64,000 nucleotides of DNA from Anodontia alba (GCA_964016985.1 OZ024831.1:81260263-81324262); one strand, 5' to 3'. Positions 33,080 through 45,617 are shown, counted from the stretch's first letter. Program-made: numbers and translations. Notes: generated from the sequence alone by a model not told the origin.

Positions 33080-34115
33080 ATTTATCTTATGTCATGCTTT
33101 GTCCTTGATATATTCGAAGTGTTTGTGTCATGTGCAGTCATTTGAAGGATAGATGTTTTGTGATACTCAACTTCCGTTATTCGTTGATCGAGCATAGAAA
33201 GAGGAGGATGCAGTGCGGTTAACTTTATGTGAGATCAGGAGACTTTCAGTTTTATTAGGATTGAATTTTATCAAGCCATTCTTTTGCCCACTTAGTGCTT
33301 TTGTCAAGATCTAAGTTCAGAAACTCAGCGGCGGCGAAATGATCATCAGCTATTATATACACACTAGTGTCATTTGCAAAAAGACGAATTTTTGAACCGA
33401 TATCATTCACAATATCATTTATGTATAATAAAAAACAAAAGTGGTCTCAGAATTATTCCTTGAGGGATTCCAGCTCGAACATAATTCCATTCTAACTGGA
33501 CTCCGGTTGTAATACACATTGTTTTCGATTGGTAAAATATGATATAAATCATCTTAGGAGATTTGGATTCCAAGAGTACCAGCCTCCTTGAGTTTAGGTA
33601 GGGGACCTGTGAGCCTTACTCGACCTACTAATATCACCGAATTCTATCCAAACTTCTGTTCATCACGAAAACACACTTATATAATTTTGACCCCCTTAAA
33701 CCCCACTTTTATATAGTAAAACTGGGGTTTACAGGGGTATACATTATTTTTCTTATTTTTGTTCAAAACATAGATTGTGGTACTCGTTAGAACCGCCTCG
33801 GCGAGGCGGTTCTAACGAGTACCCACAATTTATATTTTGAGCAAAAATATGAAAATTATCAGGATTTTTTATCTGAAAATTTTCAGTCTTTATGCTGGTA
33901 AAATTTTCAATATATTTGAATAGGCGTGTTTTCGTAATGCCTGCATCAAGTGCTTGACAAAAGGTGTCATATAAGGAAATTTGTTGATTTGCTGTTGAAT
34001 CACCTGGTACAAAACCGAATTTAATTTGCCGCAGTGACGAAAGCATACTAGCAATAGCAATGTAAAACGCTATTTTTGTACAGCAAAATAGTATGAACAT
34101 TTCTATAATAAATAA
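33080..34115 (-). pseudogene. CR1/Jockey-like LINE fragment, block B copy
   Basis: Same RT segment as 24400-25130. The PGDSTANQ..ISLYD block is near 34000 and the frame is broken in several places. It is interrupted at 33661 by a palindromic element within sequence that is continuous in the block A copy (near 24975). Confidence 0.85.
33661..33939. mobile_element. palindromic MITE-like element, copy 2
   Basis: 279 bp, ends CATCACGAAAACACAC and GGCGTGTTTTCGTAATG. The near-perfect core palindrome runs over about 50 bp around CCGCCTCGGCGAGGCGG. Removing it restores a sequence matching 24970-24985 (block A) with no duplicated base, so the insertion is exact and target duplication is absent or too short to see. 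Confidence 0.92.
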
Positions 34116-35834
34116 GCTTCGTCGTCCTTGTGGCTTCTGCGATGATTTTGTTAAAACATTTTTGTTAATTTTTGTCTTTTATTAGGTTGTCATGGCAACC
34201 AATCCAATTCAGAGGCTTAAACAAAAAACATATGTTCGCTAAAAGACTGTTCAAGCAACATTTCTCTAAAATTGTTTGTCAAACTATATTCAATGCAATA
34301 GAAAAATACATACTTTCACTTTTACAATTGTAAGTTCGTGGAAACGTTTAGTAGCCAAAGCGATGAAAGCGCACGAGAACTGGCATCATAAAAGCATTTT
34401 TTGTGGAAGTTAATGTTCTCTGAAAAGGTCTTAAAAGTTTCACCCCAGCCCCATTATGGCTTCTGAAGATAGGATTTTAAAATATTCTTGGCAAATCTAA
34501 TGTTTCTGTTACCACGGAAACTATTGAAAATCGGCAGTTTAGAGAACATTCATATATACATAAGGAACACTTCTGTTTTTCCGATGAAAAAAAAAAAAAA
34601 ATTTCTACTTTTCACATTATAAGCCTATGGAATATTTAACGTTTTACTTGCTATGGTAACTCATGGAATTAAGCTGTTTGTACAAAATTCATATGAAACT
34701 TACAGGATAAATCAAGCAACATTTCTGTAAATCATTGTTAAAATATCTGCAGTGAAACAGCACTAAACGACAATAACCTATGTTCCTATTATAAGTCAAT
34801 GGCAAATATAAGTTGCCATAGCAATCAGAGTTCTCAATCGATTAAAACAAAAATACAATTATTCGTTCCCATGTATATGCTATATGTGAAATATGGTAAG
34901 AATCGGTTTCACGGCTTCGGAGGAGAAGTCGTTTGAAATGCTGATGGCCGGATGCCAGACGACGGACGGAAGAAGGATCCATATCTATACCTTAAGCTCA
35001 CCTATGAGCCTAATCAGTTCAGATGAGCTAACAAATCAGGCGTTTTAGAGCGGCCAGCAGTAAACCATGGGGTTTTAAAGACTTAACTGATACACAATCT
35101 ACATACTTTTTTTCAATTATAAAAGTACATACGAGAGTGCAAAGGGAGGCTTCCTACTTCATTCAGTAAATGATCGCAATATATGTATGGGGCACGTGAT
35201 CATGAAGTTGGTGACGCGTACTTATGCAGAATTTACATTTCTATGAGGTTCGCTAGTATAAATAAGCTTAAGGGATATCGATATGTCCGTAGGGTAGAAA
35301 GCTCTGTTAAATAGTTTTGCCTCCCGCCTGAAGAATTTCTTCTATAAAGAAAAAGTATGTTCTCCCCTTCAGAGCAAATGCTTTCCTCGTAGAGTAGACC
35401 TATTTTATAAGGCCTTGGTGTTTCTTGTTTGTAGCGGTTCCTGTTTATCTTCATTTATAATTTTGGTGGACAGAAAAAAAAACACAAAGTCATAAAAGCT
35501 GCCTCCCTTGTAATAGATAGCAGAAAATCCAGCATATCCAATAATAAACGTCAAAATGATTACTTGTAGAAACAAAGAACATATTACAGATTAAAAAATG
35601 GGAGTCTCTATAAACGTTTGCTGTACAGCTCCTATTTTATTGAAATGTATACTTAATTTGGTCTGGGCCGGAACATTTTATGTTTGTTTCTCGGTCCACT
35701 GGAAACCAACTGGTGGTTTTCTTCTGCTCTAGTTTTCCTGTGGTGTTGTTGACACCACATTGATCTCCAAGTGTGTCAAGACGTTTTGGTTGAGTCCTCA
35801 TCTTTTTTCACAAGAGGCTTAATTTATTTTCATT
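34116..35834. other. block B non-coding sequence
   Basis: Colinear with 25131-26530 of block A. Contains a poly(A) at 34585-34600 and no recognised gene. 35150-35330 is the plus-oriented form of a segment that occurs inverted at 46050-46170 and 60290-60410. Confidence 0.6.
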
Positions 35835-36650
35835 TACTGTGGCACATAATAGAATTAGCCACGAGTACTCTTCTTTGTTTATTATAGTGATTGACTTGAT
35901 TTTTATGTTTTCGCTTTGATGCATTGACTGAGTTGGGAGCCTCTATGCGAACCGAATTTTGATGTATTTCTGTATAAAGAGGAACATCGGGAACCGGGGT
36001 GAAGTTGTCCGGCTATAATAGTACTTTAAATTCCCCAGTTGTTTTTTTTTACAGACTGTTCTAAGGCGGTGGTTTTGGTGTTGTTCTTACTCTTTATAGC
36101 TCTATGTAGCTCCGTGGTTCCCGCATTGCTTTCTCTTTTTTTTAGTATGTGCTCAGATGCTATCATTGTGGTCACCGTCTTTAATAGCTGCCAACTTTGC
36201 TTTCTGTTTTACTAGTTGTGTTGTAATGCATGCATTTGGATCACCTTCAACAGCCGCCAGTTTAATCTTTTGTTTACTAGTTGTGATTAAGAATGGCATT
36301 GGGACCCAAAGTGAAGTTAGTCGGTTGTAAAAGGGCTTTAAATCCCCCGATGTTTTACTGTAATGACCGTTCTAAGGTGGTGGCCCTAGTGTTAAACTTA
36401 CTCTTTGTTGCTTTGTGGTTTATTCTACGAGGCGATTTGTTTTATGTCTTGTCTTATGTTATTTTATTCTTGTAGTTTTCAGTCCTTTCAGCATTGCGAT
36501 TACCTCACCTTGGGAAGAGAGAGCTAATCTTAGTGCTTTTTGTACGTTTGTTCGATTTGCGCTCGTTTGATTTTGTCTGTTTCCTATTCCTCTTGGTGTC
36601 TAGGGAGGGCTGCGGCTTGTGATTGTGTCACTCCCTGGACTTTTTCAATA
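35835..36650 (+). repeat. m4 spacer and R copies, block B
   Basis: Same composition as 26530-27345, including the partial R at 36040-36080 and the fuller R at 36295-36650. Confidence 0.8.
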
Positions 36651-36784
36651 CCTTTTTTATCTGTGACATATTTGTTGCCGTAAATTTCGTGGATGAGTTA
36701 GAAGACCTACATACGGACCGAACAATTATATAGAAGCTGATGGCGAGAGTTGGGGACCCCTAAGGCTGACTAAGCAACAGCCCT

Positions 36785-37185
36785 CCCACAAGTTATTTAT
36801 TCCAGACCGCTCTTAGGCGATACTTTCATTGTGATACTTTTTGTTTAATGTCCTGTAGTGTTTCACTTTCAAATGTTTTCTTTTAACAATTACGTTAAGT
36901 AAGTAAGATAACTCAGGAACTGATACAATCAGATCCATGTCACCAACACCAAAAGGAAATACAGATAAATAAAATAACGCAGCCACAAAATGAACGGATG
37001 ACAAGCAGAGTTGGCAACTCTTTCCCAAACATGTGGGATTTCGGTTACTCAAACTTTGCCGAATTTATTTTCGTACGTTTGTTTGATTTTCGCTTGTTTG
37101 GTTTGGTCTGTTTCCTCTTCATCTTGGTGTCTTGGAAGAGCTGCGGCTTGTGATTATGGCACTCCCTGGACGTTTCTCTTACCGT
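36785..37185 (+). repeat. R repeat with central replacement, block B
   Basis: Split R corresponding to 27484-27875. It ends at CTCCCTGGACGTTTCTCTTA and a long T-run (37190-37213). Confidence 0.65.
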
Positions 37186-37190
37186 GACTT

Positions 37191-37221
<31 letters not shown>

Positions 37222-38629
37222 ATTGAAAGAAGAATTATTGTTGAAAAGAAGAACAGTAGAAATTGAACACTACATAACAAAAAGTATCATAACGAGAGTA
37301 CCGCCTTGGAATAAATTACTGTGGTAAATGTGGTCGTTAAGCTAGCTTTACGGGATCCCGACCCTAGCCTTCAGCTTCCACTGTGATAAAACACATACAG
37401 TTGTTCGTTCCGTGTGGAGGTCTTCTAACTCATCCATGAATCATTCCGGGCAATAAATAAATCACAGATAAAGCCTATAATGTAGCAATAATAAGGATTA
37501 GGCAGAAACAACGTGTTGAGATCTTTGGATATAAGTTTAAGATATATTCAATTAAAATTGGATAACAGAGTTGCTACATGTCTGGGAAAGGGTATTTAAG
37601 TCTACTTATTTTGGGGTTATTAAACTGTATTTTTGTATATTTCCCTTAATGTTGAGAACTTAATGTCCTGAATTCACTTATTTGCCTTGCAACATGTTTA
37701 AGAAACATCTCCGCCTACTATTTCAGGATCAAGACCAATAAATCGTCATTAACTGAATTTCACATAAAATGCTGCTGATTGAATATGCCTGAGCATAAAC
37801 ACTGACGAGTGTTGTTTTTCAAACATTACTTTGCATCTTCTGAACGATTATTGTAAATCCGTTTCATTTGACATCCAATTAGAGAGTATCCATTATTCTC
37901 ATAGACGAGACTTTATGTTAAATTGAATAAATTCTACCAGCCATTATTAATTATATATAGAAACAAATAAATAATATCAATGCATTAAACATTCCCATGT
38001 GTTTTGGATACAAACAAGCATACATACAATTTATTTGCATTGGCCGTCAACTTGGTTGTGCCAAAATTCAGCTTTAGGATAATTTGCTACCCTCCGCCGA
38101 AAACTGTGGCAACTGAACGAAAAGTTTGCTTTTGTGTTGCGAGTAACCGCGACTTTTTCGATATTTTGAACGCAGCCCTGGTTAGCTATGTATTTATGCT
38201 ATCAAGATAAGCCGTTATTGTTTCATTTTTTCCGGTTAAAGCGCTTTCCTTCCATTGATAATTTATTGTAAAATATCGAAAAGATGTGGAACAATTGACA
38301 AATTATGTCTTCTTTTTCGAGTAGACCCGTTTTCATGCTGACTTTTGCATGGTGAAAGCAAATAAAATTCACAAAAGTTGCCTCCCTAACAAAAAGATGT
38401 TGGACAATCAATAAAGTGTAACCAGTCCTCAAAAATGTCTGTTGTTAAGCTTTGAATTCAACTGCGATGTGTGTTTTTGTGAACATGGAAATACTATTAC
38501 AAAGTATCTTAAAACCACGTCTTATTACGGACATACACATTTCAGAATAGACTAAGTAATCACGTAAGACCAAAATCTCAAAACTATTATAGAGTGCTGC
38601 TAGCGGAGAGGTTTTTGTCAGCTGTAAAA
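37186..38629. other. block B spacer and unit head, CCP exon deleted
   Basis: Follows block A to ACCACGTCTTATTAC (38525), then jumps to GGACATACACATTTCAGAA, which in block A lies beyond the CCP exon. The deletion is therefore mapped to a few bases. Confidence 0.75.
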
Positions 38630-38965
38630 TTGAGTTAGTTGGCTGTGAAAGTGCTTTAAACATCCCGGTCGTTTATTCTACTGACCGTTCTAAGGCGGAG
38701 GCCCCGGTGTTGGCCTTACCTTTTGTTGCTTTGTGGTTCATTCTAGGAGACGATGTTTTAAGTCTCGGATTGTGTTATTTTGTTCTTGTGTTTTCAGTCC
38801 TTTTAGCATTGCAGTTACCTCGCTTGGGGAAGAGAAAGCTAATCTTAGTGCTTTTTGTACGTTTGTTCGATTTGCGCTTGGTTGGTTGTGTCTGTTCTCT
38901 CTTCCTCTTGGTGTCTGAGAAGGACTGCGGCTTGTGATAGTGGCACTTCCTAGACCTTTTACGTT
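38630..38965 (+). repeat. R repeat, block B unit
   Basis: GAGTTAGTTGGCTGTGAAAG to CACTTCCTAGACCTTTTAC. A complete solo copy. Confidence 0.88.
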
Positions 38966-39185
38966 TTTAACGATAACCACCACAAGCACATACATGACCT
39001 GTGGCATACATAAATTGATATTAAATGGAATATTTTGATTACACCAACTGTCGTACGCATAGACTGATAATTTATGAAATCAACTTGAAAGAAATGAACT
39101 CAAAGACAACGAAAGTAAAGGTTTGAATAGAGAAATTTATTGGTCTACACTAGCTAATTTCGGAAAAAAAAAAATCTTTAACAGA

Positions 39186-39231
<46 letters not shown>

Positions 39232-39963
39232 AAAAACAAACAATAACGACATCTCTTGATAACATATATACATGTCGAAGATGGTTTACCAGGCATATTC
39301 AGTTAATGGCGTTTTATGTGAAATTCGGTAAATTTTGACGAATTATGGTCCTGGGATACTAGGCTGGGATATTGCTTAAATATGCTGCGAATAAACATAA
39401 ATGTCAATAAAACTAGGAGCTGTTTAACAAGTCTTTAAGAGGGGAAAATCATAGCACTTAGATAACCAGACCTAGGTATAATCGAGCCAAACATTCTGAC
39501 CAAGATTCATGACGATTACAAAATAATAATAATGATAATAATAATAATAATAATAATGATAATAAAAGACAATACTGCATGCCCAATGGATTGTGCAATA
39601 TAGGTCAAGGTCAAATATGGATCACTGCAATCAAGAGTCATGCTAAGATAGATTCAATGTAACAAATCTTGCTGGCTGTAGGACCAATAATTACTGAGAA
39701 ACTGACCTAAATGCAAAACTTAAAGTCAGTGGACCCTGAAATATATATCATAATTGTCCCGGTTCCAAACTTTTGCTGTGACCTAGATTTTAATCCTTAA
39801 TGACACAGTATTAAACATGACCTTGTAATCATCAGGACAAACATTTTGAGCGACGTTCATAATGATTACTTTTAAATATGAACTCTACAGTGTAAACAAG
39901 TTTTTCCATTGATTTGGCTTGTTGATCTAGCTTTTGTTCCCAAGTCTCCCAGTTTCAAACTTG
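38966..39963. other. A-rich and (AAT)n unit segment with satellite start
   Basis: Poly(A) at 39188-39230 and (AAT)n at 39522-39560. TAGGTCAAGGTCAAATATGG at 39601 carries a TCAAGGTCA extended half-site, also present at 41879 and 62737. Confidence 0.65.
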
Positions 39964-40355
39964 CGTTTTCGAAATTTTATCGCAGACACAGTGCTTTGGT
40001 AAAAATATAGCGTCAGTCTGAAAACACTTCTGAAAGAAGATATATCGGAAGCAGAATTGTACGGTGACTTAGTTTACGAATTTAGAAAAATTGTGAGAAA
40101 ATCTAACTTTTCGGAGCAATTCAAAAAATTAACTAACCGTTATAAAAGAATCGGTTACAGCCTGGATATTATGCGGCAGACTGCATGCCTAGTTATCAAC
40201 CCAATAATTGTTGATGGCTATACTTAACCTTTTAATTGCATGACGGCGGTTCGGGCCTCAGACTCAATGACGGCCTCTTCGTAAAAATTTAGACCAGTGG
40301 GTTGGGGCTTGACGATTTGTCTTTGGCTTGGCCCACCGTGGTTCATCTACTGGTT
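39964..40355 (+). pseudogene. Penelope-like RT, C-terminal fragment
   Basis: Starts abruptly inside satellite at CGTTTTCGAAATTTTATCGC (the AFSKFYRRH region). It runs through ELYGDLVYEFRKIVRKSNF and RYKRIGYSLDIMRQTAC to INPIIVDGYT and a stop. Its 5' junction is identical to those at 42237 and 63094, so all three descend from one insertion. Confidence 0.85.
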
Positions 40356-40786
40356 TCCATTTACTCTTTCATACGGTAGAATAAGCCATGAGTACTCGTC
40401 TCTGTTTATTATATTGATGAATTTGATTTTTATCTTTTCGCCTTGATGCATTGACTGAGTTGGGAGCCTTTATGCGAACCGAAAGATTTATGTTTTTTCT
40501 GAATAAATAGTTTCATCGGTACTAAGTTGGCTGGCCGTAAAAGTGCTTTAAACCCCCCGGTGGTTTATTCTACTGACCGTTTTAAGGCGGTGGACACGGT
40601 GTTGGTCTTACTTTTTGTTGCTTTGTAGTTTATTCTACGAGGCGATTTGTTTTATGTCTTGCTTTGTGTTATTTTGTTCTTGTGCTTTGCAGTCCTTTTA
40701 GCATTGCGATTACCTCGCTTGGGGAAGAGAGAGATAGTTTTGGTGCTTTTCGTACGTTTGTTCGATTTGCGCTTGTTTAACCAGTT
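40356..40786 (+). repeat. m4 spacer plus R, truncated at the 3' end
   Basis: R stops at GATTTGCGCTTGTTTAACC, where it is fused to the unit head module (TTTGAAAAATACCTCCATAA). The R end and following satellite are deleted. Confidence 0.85.
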
Positions 40787-41368
40787 TGAAAAATACCTCC
40801 ATAATGCCGTTAGGCGTTTTTCGTGTTTTGTTTATTGGACGAAGATGGGAATGCGATACCTAAATTTTGAATAAATGAGCCATTCTTTTTACTAATGGGG
40901 TGTTCAAAATGTTGAAAGCATTCTTTTCAATATTTTGAACGCAGCCTTGGTTAACTACGTATTTATTCTATCAAGATAAGCCGTTTTTGTTTCATGTTTT
41001 TTCCCCGTTAAAGGGCTTTTGATTCCACTGATAATTTATTGTAATATATCGAGAAGATGTAAAGCATTGATAATTTATTTCTTCCTTTTCGAGTAGACCC
41101 GTTTTCATGCTGGTTTTTGCATGCGGAAATCGAAGAAGAATTCACAAAAATTGCCTCCCAAACAAAAAAACGAAGGACAATCAATAAAGTGTAACCAATC
41201 CTCACAAATGTCTGTTGTTCAGCTTTAAATTCAATTGCGATGTGTGTTTTTTGTGGACATGGAATACTACTACAAAGTATTTTAAGACCACGTCTTATTA
41301 CTCGTCAGATTTACAGGTCTACACTAGTTAATTTCGAAAAAACAACAACAAAAAAACAAAACAAAAAA

Positions 41369-41408
<40 letters not shown>

Positions 41409-42236
41409 AAAAACAAAACAAAACAAAAAAAAAAAAAAAAAAAAACAAAAAAAAAAAATAAACACTTTAACGGGATAAAAAATAAGGCAATAACGACTTC
41501 TCTTGATAACATATATACATCTGAAATTCTGTCAAAGATAGGTTACCAGGCAAATTCATTTAATGGCGTTTTTTATGAAACTCAGTAAATTTTTTTGGAT
41601 TATGAGCCTGGGATACTAGGCTGGGATATTTCTTAAATGTGCTACAAATTAAACATAAATCTAAATAAAAATAAAAATAAGAGCTGTAAAACAAATCTTT
41701 AACAGGGGGAAATTATAGCGCTTAGATAACCTGGTCTAGATATTATCGAGGCAAACATTCTAACCAAGATTCATGACGAATACAAAATAATAATAATAAT
41801 AATAATAAAACTGATAATGATAAAAATAATAGTGATAATAATAAAAGACAACACAGCATGGCCATGGAATGTGCAATATAGGTCAAGGTCAAATATGGAT
41901 CACTTCACTCAAGGGTCATTGTAGATGTATTCAATGTGACAACTATTGCTGGATGTAGGACCAATAATTACTGAGAAACTGACCTAATTGCAAAAATTAA
42001 AGTCAGTGGACCCTTGTCACAACTTACCCGGTTCCAAACATTTACTGATGACCTAGATTTTAACCCTTAATGACCCAGTTATAAACATGACCTTGAAATC
42101 ATTAGGACAAACATTTTGAGCGAGATTTATAATGATTACTTCTAAATATGACCTCTACAATGAAAACAAGTTTTTTTTCCTTTGATTTGGCTTGTTGACC
42201 TAGCTTTTGTTTGCAAGTCTCCCAGTTTCAAACATG
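40787..42236. other. unit segment lacking the CCP exon
   Basis: Unit head (40787-41310) is joined at about 41310 straight to the A-rich segment (41330-41460, long poly(A)), the (AAT)n stretch (41788-41840) and the satellite. The CCP exon, spacer and R of this unit are missing. This is a different deletion from that at 38528. Confidence 0.7.
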
Positions 42237-42630
42237 CGTTTCTGAAGTTTTATCGCTGACACAGTGCCTTGGTAGAAAACTATAGCGTCAGTCTAAAAAC
42301 ACTTCTGAAACAAGGTATATCGCAACCAGAATTGTACGGTGACTTAGTTTACAGATTTAGAAAAAAAAATGTGGGAAAATCTAACTTATCGAAACAATTC
42401 AGAAAATGAACTAACCTTTATAATAGAATCGGTTATAGCCTGGATATTATACGGCAGACTGCATGCCTAGTTATCATCCCGATCATTGTTGATGGCTATA
42501 CTTCACTTTTTAATTACATGACGGCGGTTCGGGCCTCAGACTCAATGACGGCCTCTTCGTAAAAATTTAAACCAGTGGGTTGGGGCTAGACGATTTGTCT
42601 TTGGCTTGGCCTACCGTGGTTCTTCTATTG
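42237..42630 (+). pseudogene. Penelope-like RT, C-terminal fragment
   Basis: Second member of the shared-junction set. It contains ELYGDLVYRFRK and the YSLDIIRQTAC end, with an extra frameshift in a poly(A) at 42360-42370. It continues without break into m4 and R. Confidence 0.85.
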
Positions 42631-43154
42631 GTTTCCATTTACTCTTTCACACGGTAGAATTATCCATGAGTACTCGTCTTTATTCATCATATTGATGAAT
42701 TTGATTTTTAGGTTTTTGCTTTGATGCATTGACTGTTGGGTGTCTTTATGCGAACCGATTTTTTTTATGTTATTCTTTATAAAGAGTTTTATCGGGACCC
42801 AGGGTGAAGATGGTTATCCGTAAAAGTGCTTGAAAATCCCCCGGTGGTTTATTCTACTGACCGTTCTAAGGCGGTGCACCCGGTGTTGGTCTAACTATTT
42901 TTTTGCTTTGCAGTTTATTCTACTAGGCGATTTGTTTTATGTGTTACTTTGTGTTATTTTGTTCTTGTGCTTTGCAGTCCTTTTAGCATTGCGATTACCT
43001 CGCTTGGGGAAGAGAGAGTTATCTTGGTCCTTTTCGTCCGTTTGTCCGATTTGCGCTGATTTGGATTTGTCTGTTTTCCCTTCCTCTTGGTGTATGTGAA
43101 GGGCTGTGGTTTGTGATTGTGGCACTCCCTGGACTTTTCTCCTATCCCCTTTTT
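42631..43154 (+). repeat. m4 spacer plus R repeat (reference copy)
   Basis: m4: CACACGGTAGAATTATCC, TGATGCATTGACTG, TCGGGACCCAGGGTGAAGA. R begins at CCGGTGGTTTATTCTACTGA and includes GACCGTTCTAAGGCGGT (a small hairpin), GGCGATTTGTTTTATGTG, TTTAGCATTGCGATTACC, CGCTTGGGGAAGAGAGA, TCTTCCTCTTGGTGT-like sequence and GTGGCACTCCCTGGACTTTT, with a T-rich end. Beyond 43154 the satellite resumes exactly where it was left at 42236, so Penelope fragment, m4 and R form one insertion of about 918 bp. Around sixteen full or partial R copies occur in the window. Open frames within R are not supported as genes. Confidence 0.88.
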
Positions 43155-44170
43155 TGACCTAGAAATCATCAAGATAGAGCAAGACTGATGATGATTACTT
43201 AAAACATATGACCTCCAGAGTGTAAAATAGGTTTTTCTTATATTTGGCTTGATGAAAGGGTTTTTGAACCCAAGCAACGAAGTTTCGACTTTACCTTAGA
43301 AATCATCAAGACAAATATTTTAGCAGGTTTCATAGTGATTACTTAGAAATGAGACGTCTAGATTGTTAACAAGGTTTTCCTTTGATTTGGCTTGGTGACC
43401 TAGTTTTCTATCCAAGCGCCCCAATTTCGCATCTGACCTAAATTTACAAACATTATGCGCAAGTTTGGTTAAGATTGGGTCAACATTGTGACCTCTAGAG
43501 TCTTAATAAACTATTGCTGCTGACGGACGATAAACAACGGAGGACGGATAGAGGGTGATCACAAGATCTCAACCTGACCATTTGTTCAGGTGAGCTTACT
43601 AAAGGCCACAAAACGTGCATCGGTTACATTATTTTTTTAACCATACAGTACCACAGCTCCAGATAAGAGGAGTAGCCAACATAGCTACAGATAAGAGGGG
43701 GTATCAGGTAAATGCTATTGTTTATTATGAAAACATACGTTGTGGGTACTGATTAGAAGCGCATCTGCAAGGCACTTCTAGTAAGTACCACAGTAAAGGC
43801 ACTATTAGTAAGTACCACAACATATGTTTTGTGGAGAAATAAAAAACAAATATCAATATTTGTTTTCTTGGAGAAATGTGCCTTATCTGAATCTACGGCT
43901 CCACCATCGACTGATCCTATGCAGAATTGACTGCTGCTATGAATGTACATTCATTAGAATCCTTTCACATAGATGAGACTAAAGAGATTCCATAAAATAT
44001 CACATAACTCTAGTAAAGCATGTTTGTTTTTCTTATACAAAAAGTACTGATATTTTTTCTTATTTCTCTACGAAAACATGTTGTATGTTTCTATAAGAAG
44101 CACCTTGGGGGAAGTGCTTCTACTGAGCTGCCATGAAAGTATTTTCGTGCAGAAATAAAAGAAAAATATA
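43155..44170. repeat. 150-bp satellite remainder and hairpins
   Basis: Satellite units to about 43560, then a TGTGGGTACT-family hairpin at 43739-43830 (double right arm, as at 32466). A second hairpin at 44074-44150 has arms GAAGCACCTT / AAGTGCTTC and an outer CTTATTTCTCTACGAAAACA. Corresponds to 31676-32900 in block A. Confidence 0.75.
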
Positions 44171-45617
44171 TACGAGCATACCTCTGAGAAAATGAGCTTT
44201 GACCATTGGCCAAGTGCATGGATATAAGCATGTGCATTTGCAGTCTGATCAGGGTATTTGCTGTCCACCTCGAGAAACTGTAGATCCTTGGCCTACAAAG
44301 GTAAGCCCAAAAGTGGTCAGATTACAAGGACGCTCAGTCTGATCTGTTTCTGTGCATGGGGCTTACATCATACCGGCCGCGCCATGCGAAAACATGTATA
44401 TAAGCATATGCGAACAGCGAAGGTCCAGGAAAGCCTGCGCTTCTATGCAGTCTGATCAGGGCCTTCACTGTCCACTAACAGTCATTGGATACTAAGATTT
44501 TACGAATGGAGAGCAAATGTCTGGATAATACTTTGCAAATGCACAGTATGATTAATACTGTAAATATTGCGCATGTTCGAAAGCACTTGTTTCGCTTGAC
44601 GCGGCCTGAATGAACTTTATCGTCACTTCTGACCTGGCTGATTCCCCTTTTGTGACAGGATTTTTAAAAATCTGTTCCTTAAAATAGCACTGTCTGGGCG
44701 GCCGGGTGGGCAGCCGGGAGTCGTGTGGGTGGGCGATGGGCGTTGTCCGAAGGTTACTTTTTGGTTAACCAGTTTGAAAAACACCTCCATAATGTCGTTA
44801 GGCGTTTTTCGTGTTTTGTGAATTGGAGGAAGCGGGAATGCAATACCTAAATTCTGAATAAATGAGCCATTCTTTTTACTAATAGGGTGTTCAAATGTCA
44901 AAAACAATCATTTTGATATTATGAACGCAGCCCTGGTTAACTATGTATTTATTCTATCAAGATAAGCCGTTATTGTTTCATTTTAACTCATTAAAGGGCT
45001 TTCCATTCACTGATAATTTATTGTAAAATATCGAGAAGCTGAGAACCATTGACAACTTATTTCTTCCTTTGCGAGTAGAACCGTTTTCATGCTGGCTTTT
45101 GCATGCCGAAGGCAAAGAAAAATTCACAAAAGTTGCCTCCCAAATAAAAGGATGTAGGACAACCAATAAAGTGTCTGTCGTTCAGCTTTGAATTCAATTG
45201 CGATGTTTTGTTTTGTTTTGTTTTGTTTTTTGGCCATGGAAATACTACAACAAAATTTCTTAAAGCCACGCCTTATTACTCGTCAAACTTCACAGATTTT
45301 ACAAATTGTTTTTCCTGGAAGTACTTTTGTGACGTTTTATTTCCTCTGCGGCATATGAAGTTCCTTCAGGAACAAGATCTAGTCTAAAAAGACATACTTT
45401 GATCCAAAAGACAGAAAATATTTTCTTTTCAGAGTAGACATATTTTCATCCTGTAATATTTAAAACAAATAAAAGTGTATAAAAAATAAAACAGATTTGT
45501 TAAACATTTAGGAGAAGTATTATTAGTTATTAGGGTGTACGAAAACTTAGGTAAGAAACGGTTTCGAAAGCAGAACTGCATGTGCTGAAAAGATGCTCCA
45601 CGATAATAATTATTAAC
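44171..45617. repeat. unit head module (D)
   Basis: Landmarks: CATTGGCCAAGTGCATGG, TGCGAACAGCGAAGGTCCAG, GCAGTCTGATCAGGGCCTTC, GACGCGGCCTGAATGAAC, a GC-rich GGGCGGCCGGGTGGGCAGCC patch, TTGTCCGAAGGTTAC, GCCGTTATTGTTTCATTTT. It is repeated at 53.0-54.2, 55.75-57.0 and 58.6-59.8 kb, and partly at 40.8 and 63.8 kb. Minus-strand open stretches in it are treated as incidental. Confidence 0.85.

Larger units (their letters stand above)
33080..39963 (+). repeat. large duplicated block B
   Basis: Counterpart of 24380-31680. Differences from block A: a palindromic element gained (33661-33939); about 1.1 kb lost at 38528, removing the CCP exon and spacer; an expanded poly(A) at 39190-39230; and a switch into the Penelope fragment at 39964 in the middle of the satellite. 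Confidence 0.85.

Noticed and set aside
42937..43277. Minus-strand open frames inside R copies (also 38738, 49342, 55248), Arg/Lys-rich
   Set aside because: Frame and length differ between copies and no start, domain or splice context recurs. R fits better as an untranslated end of a retroelement.
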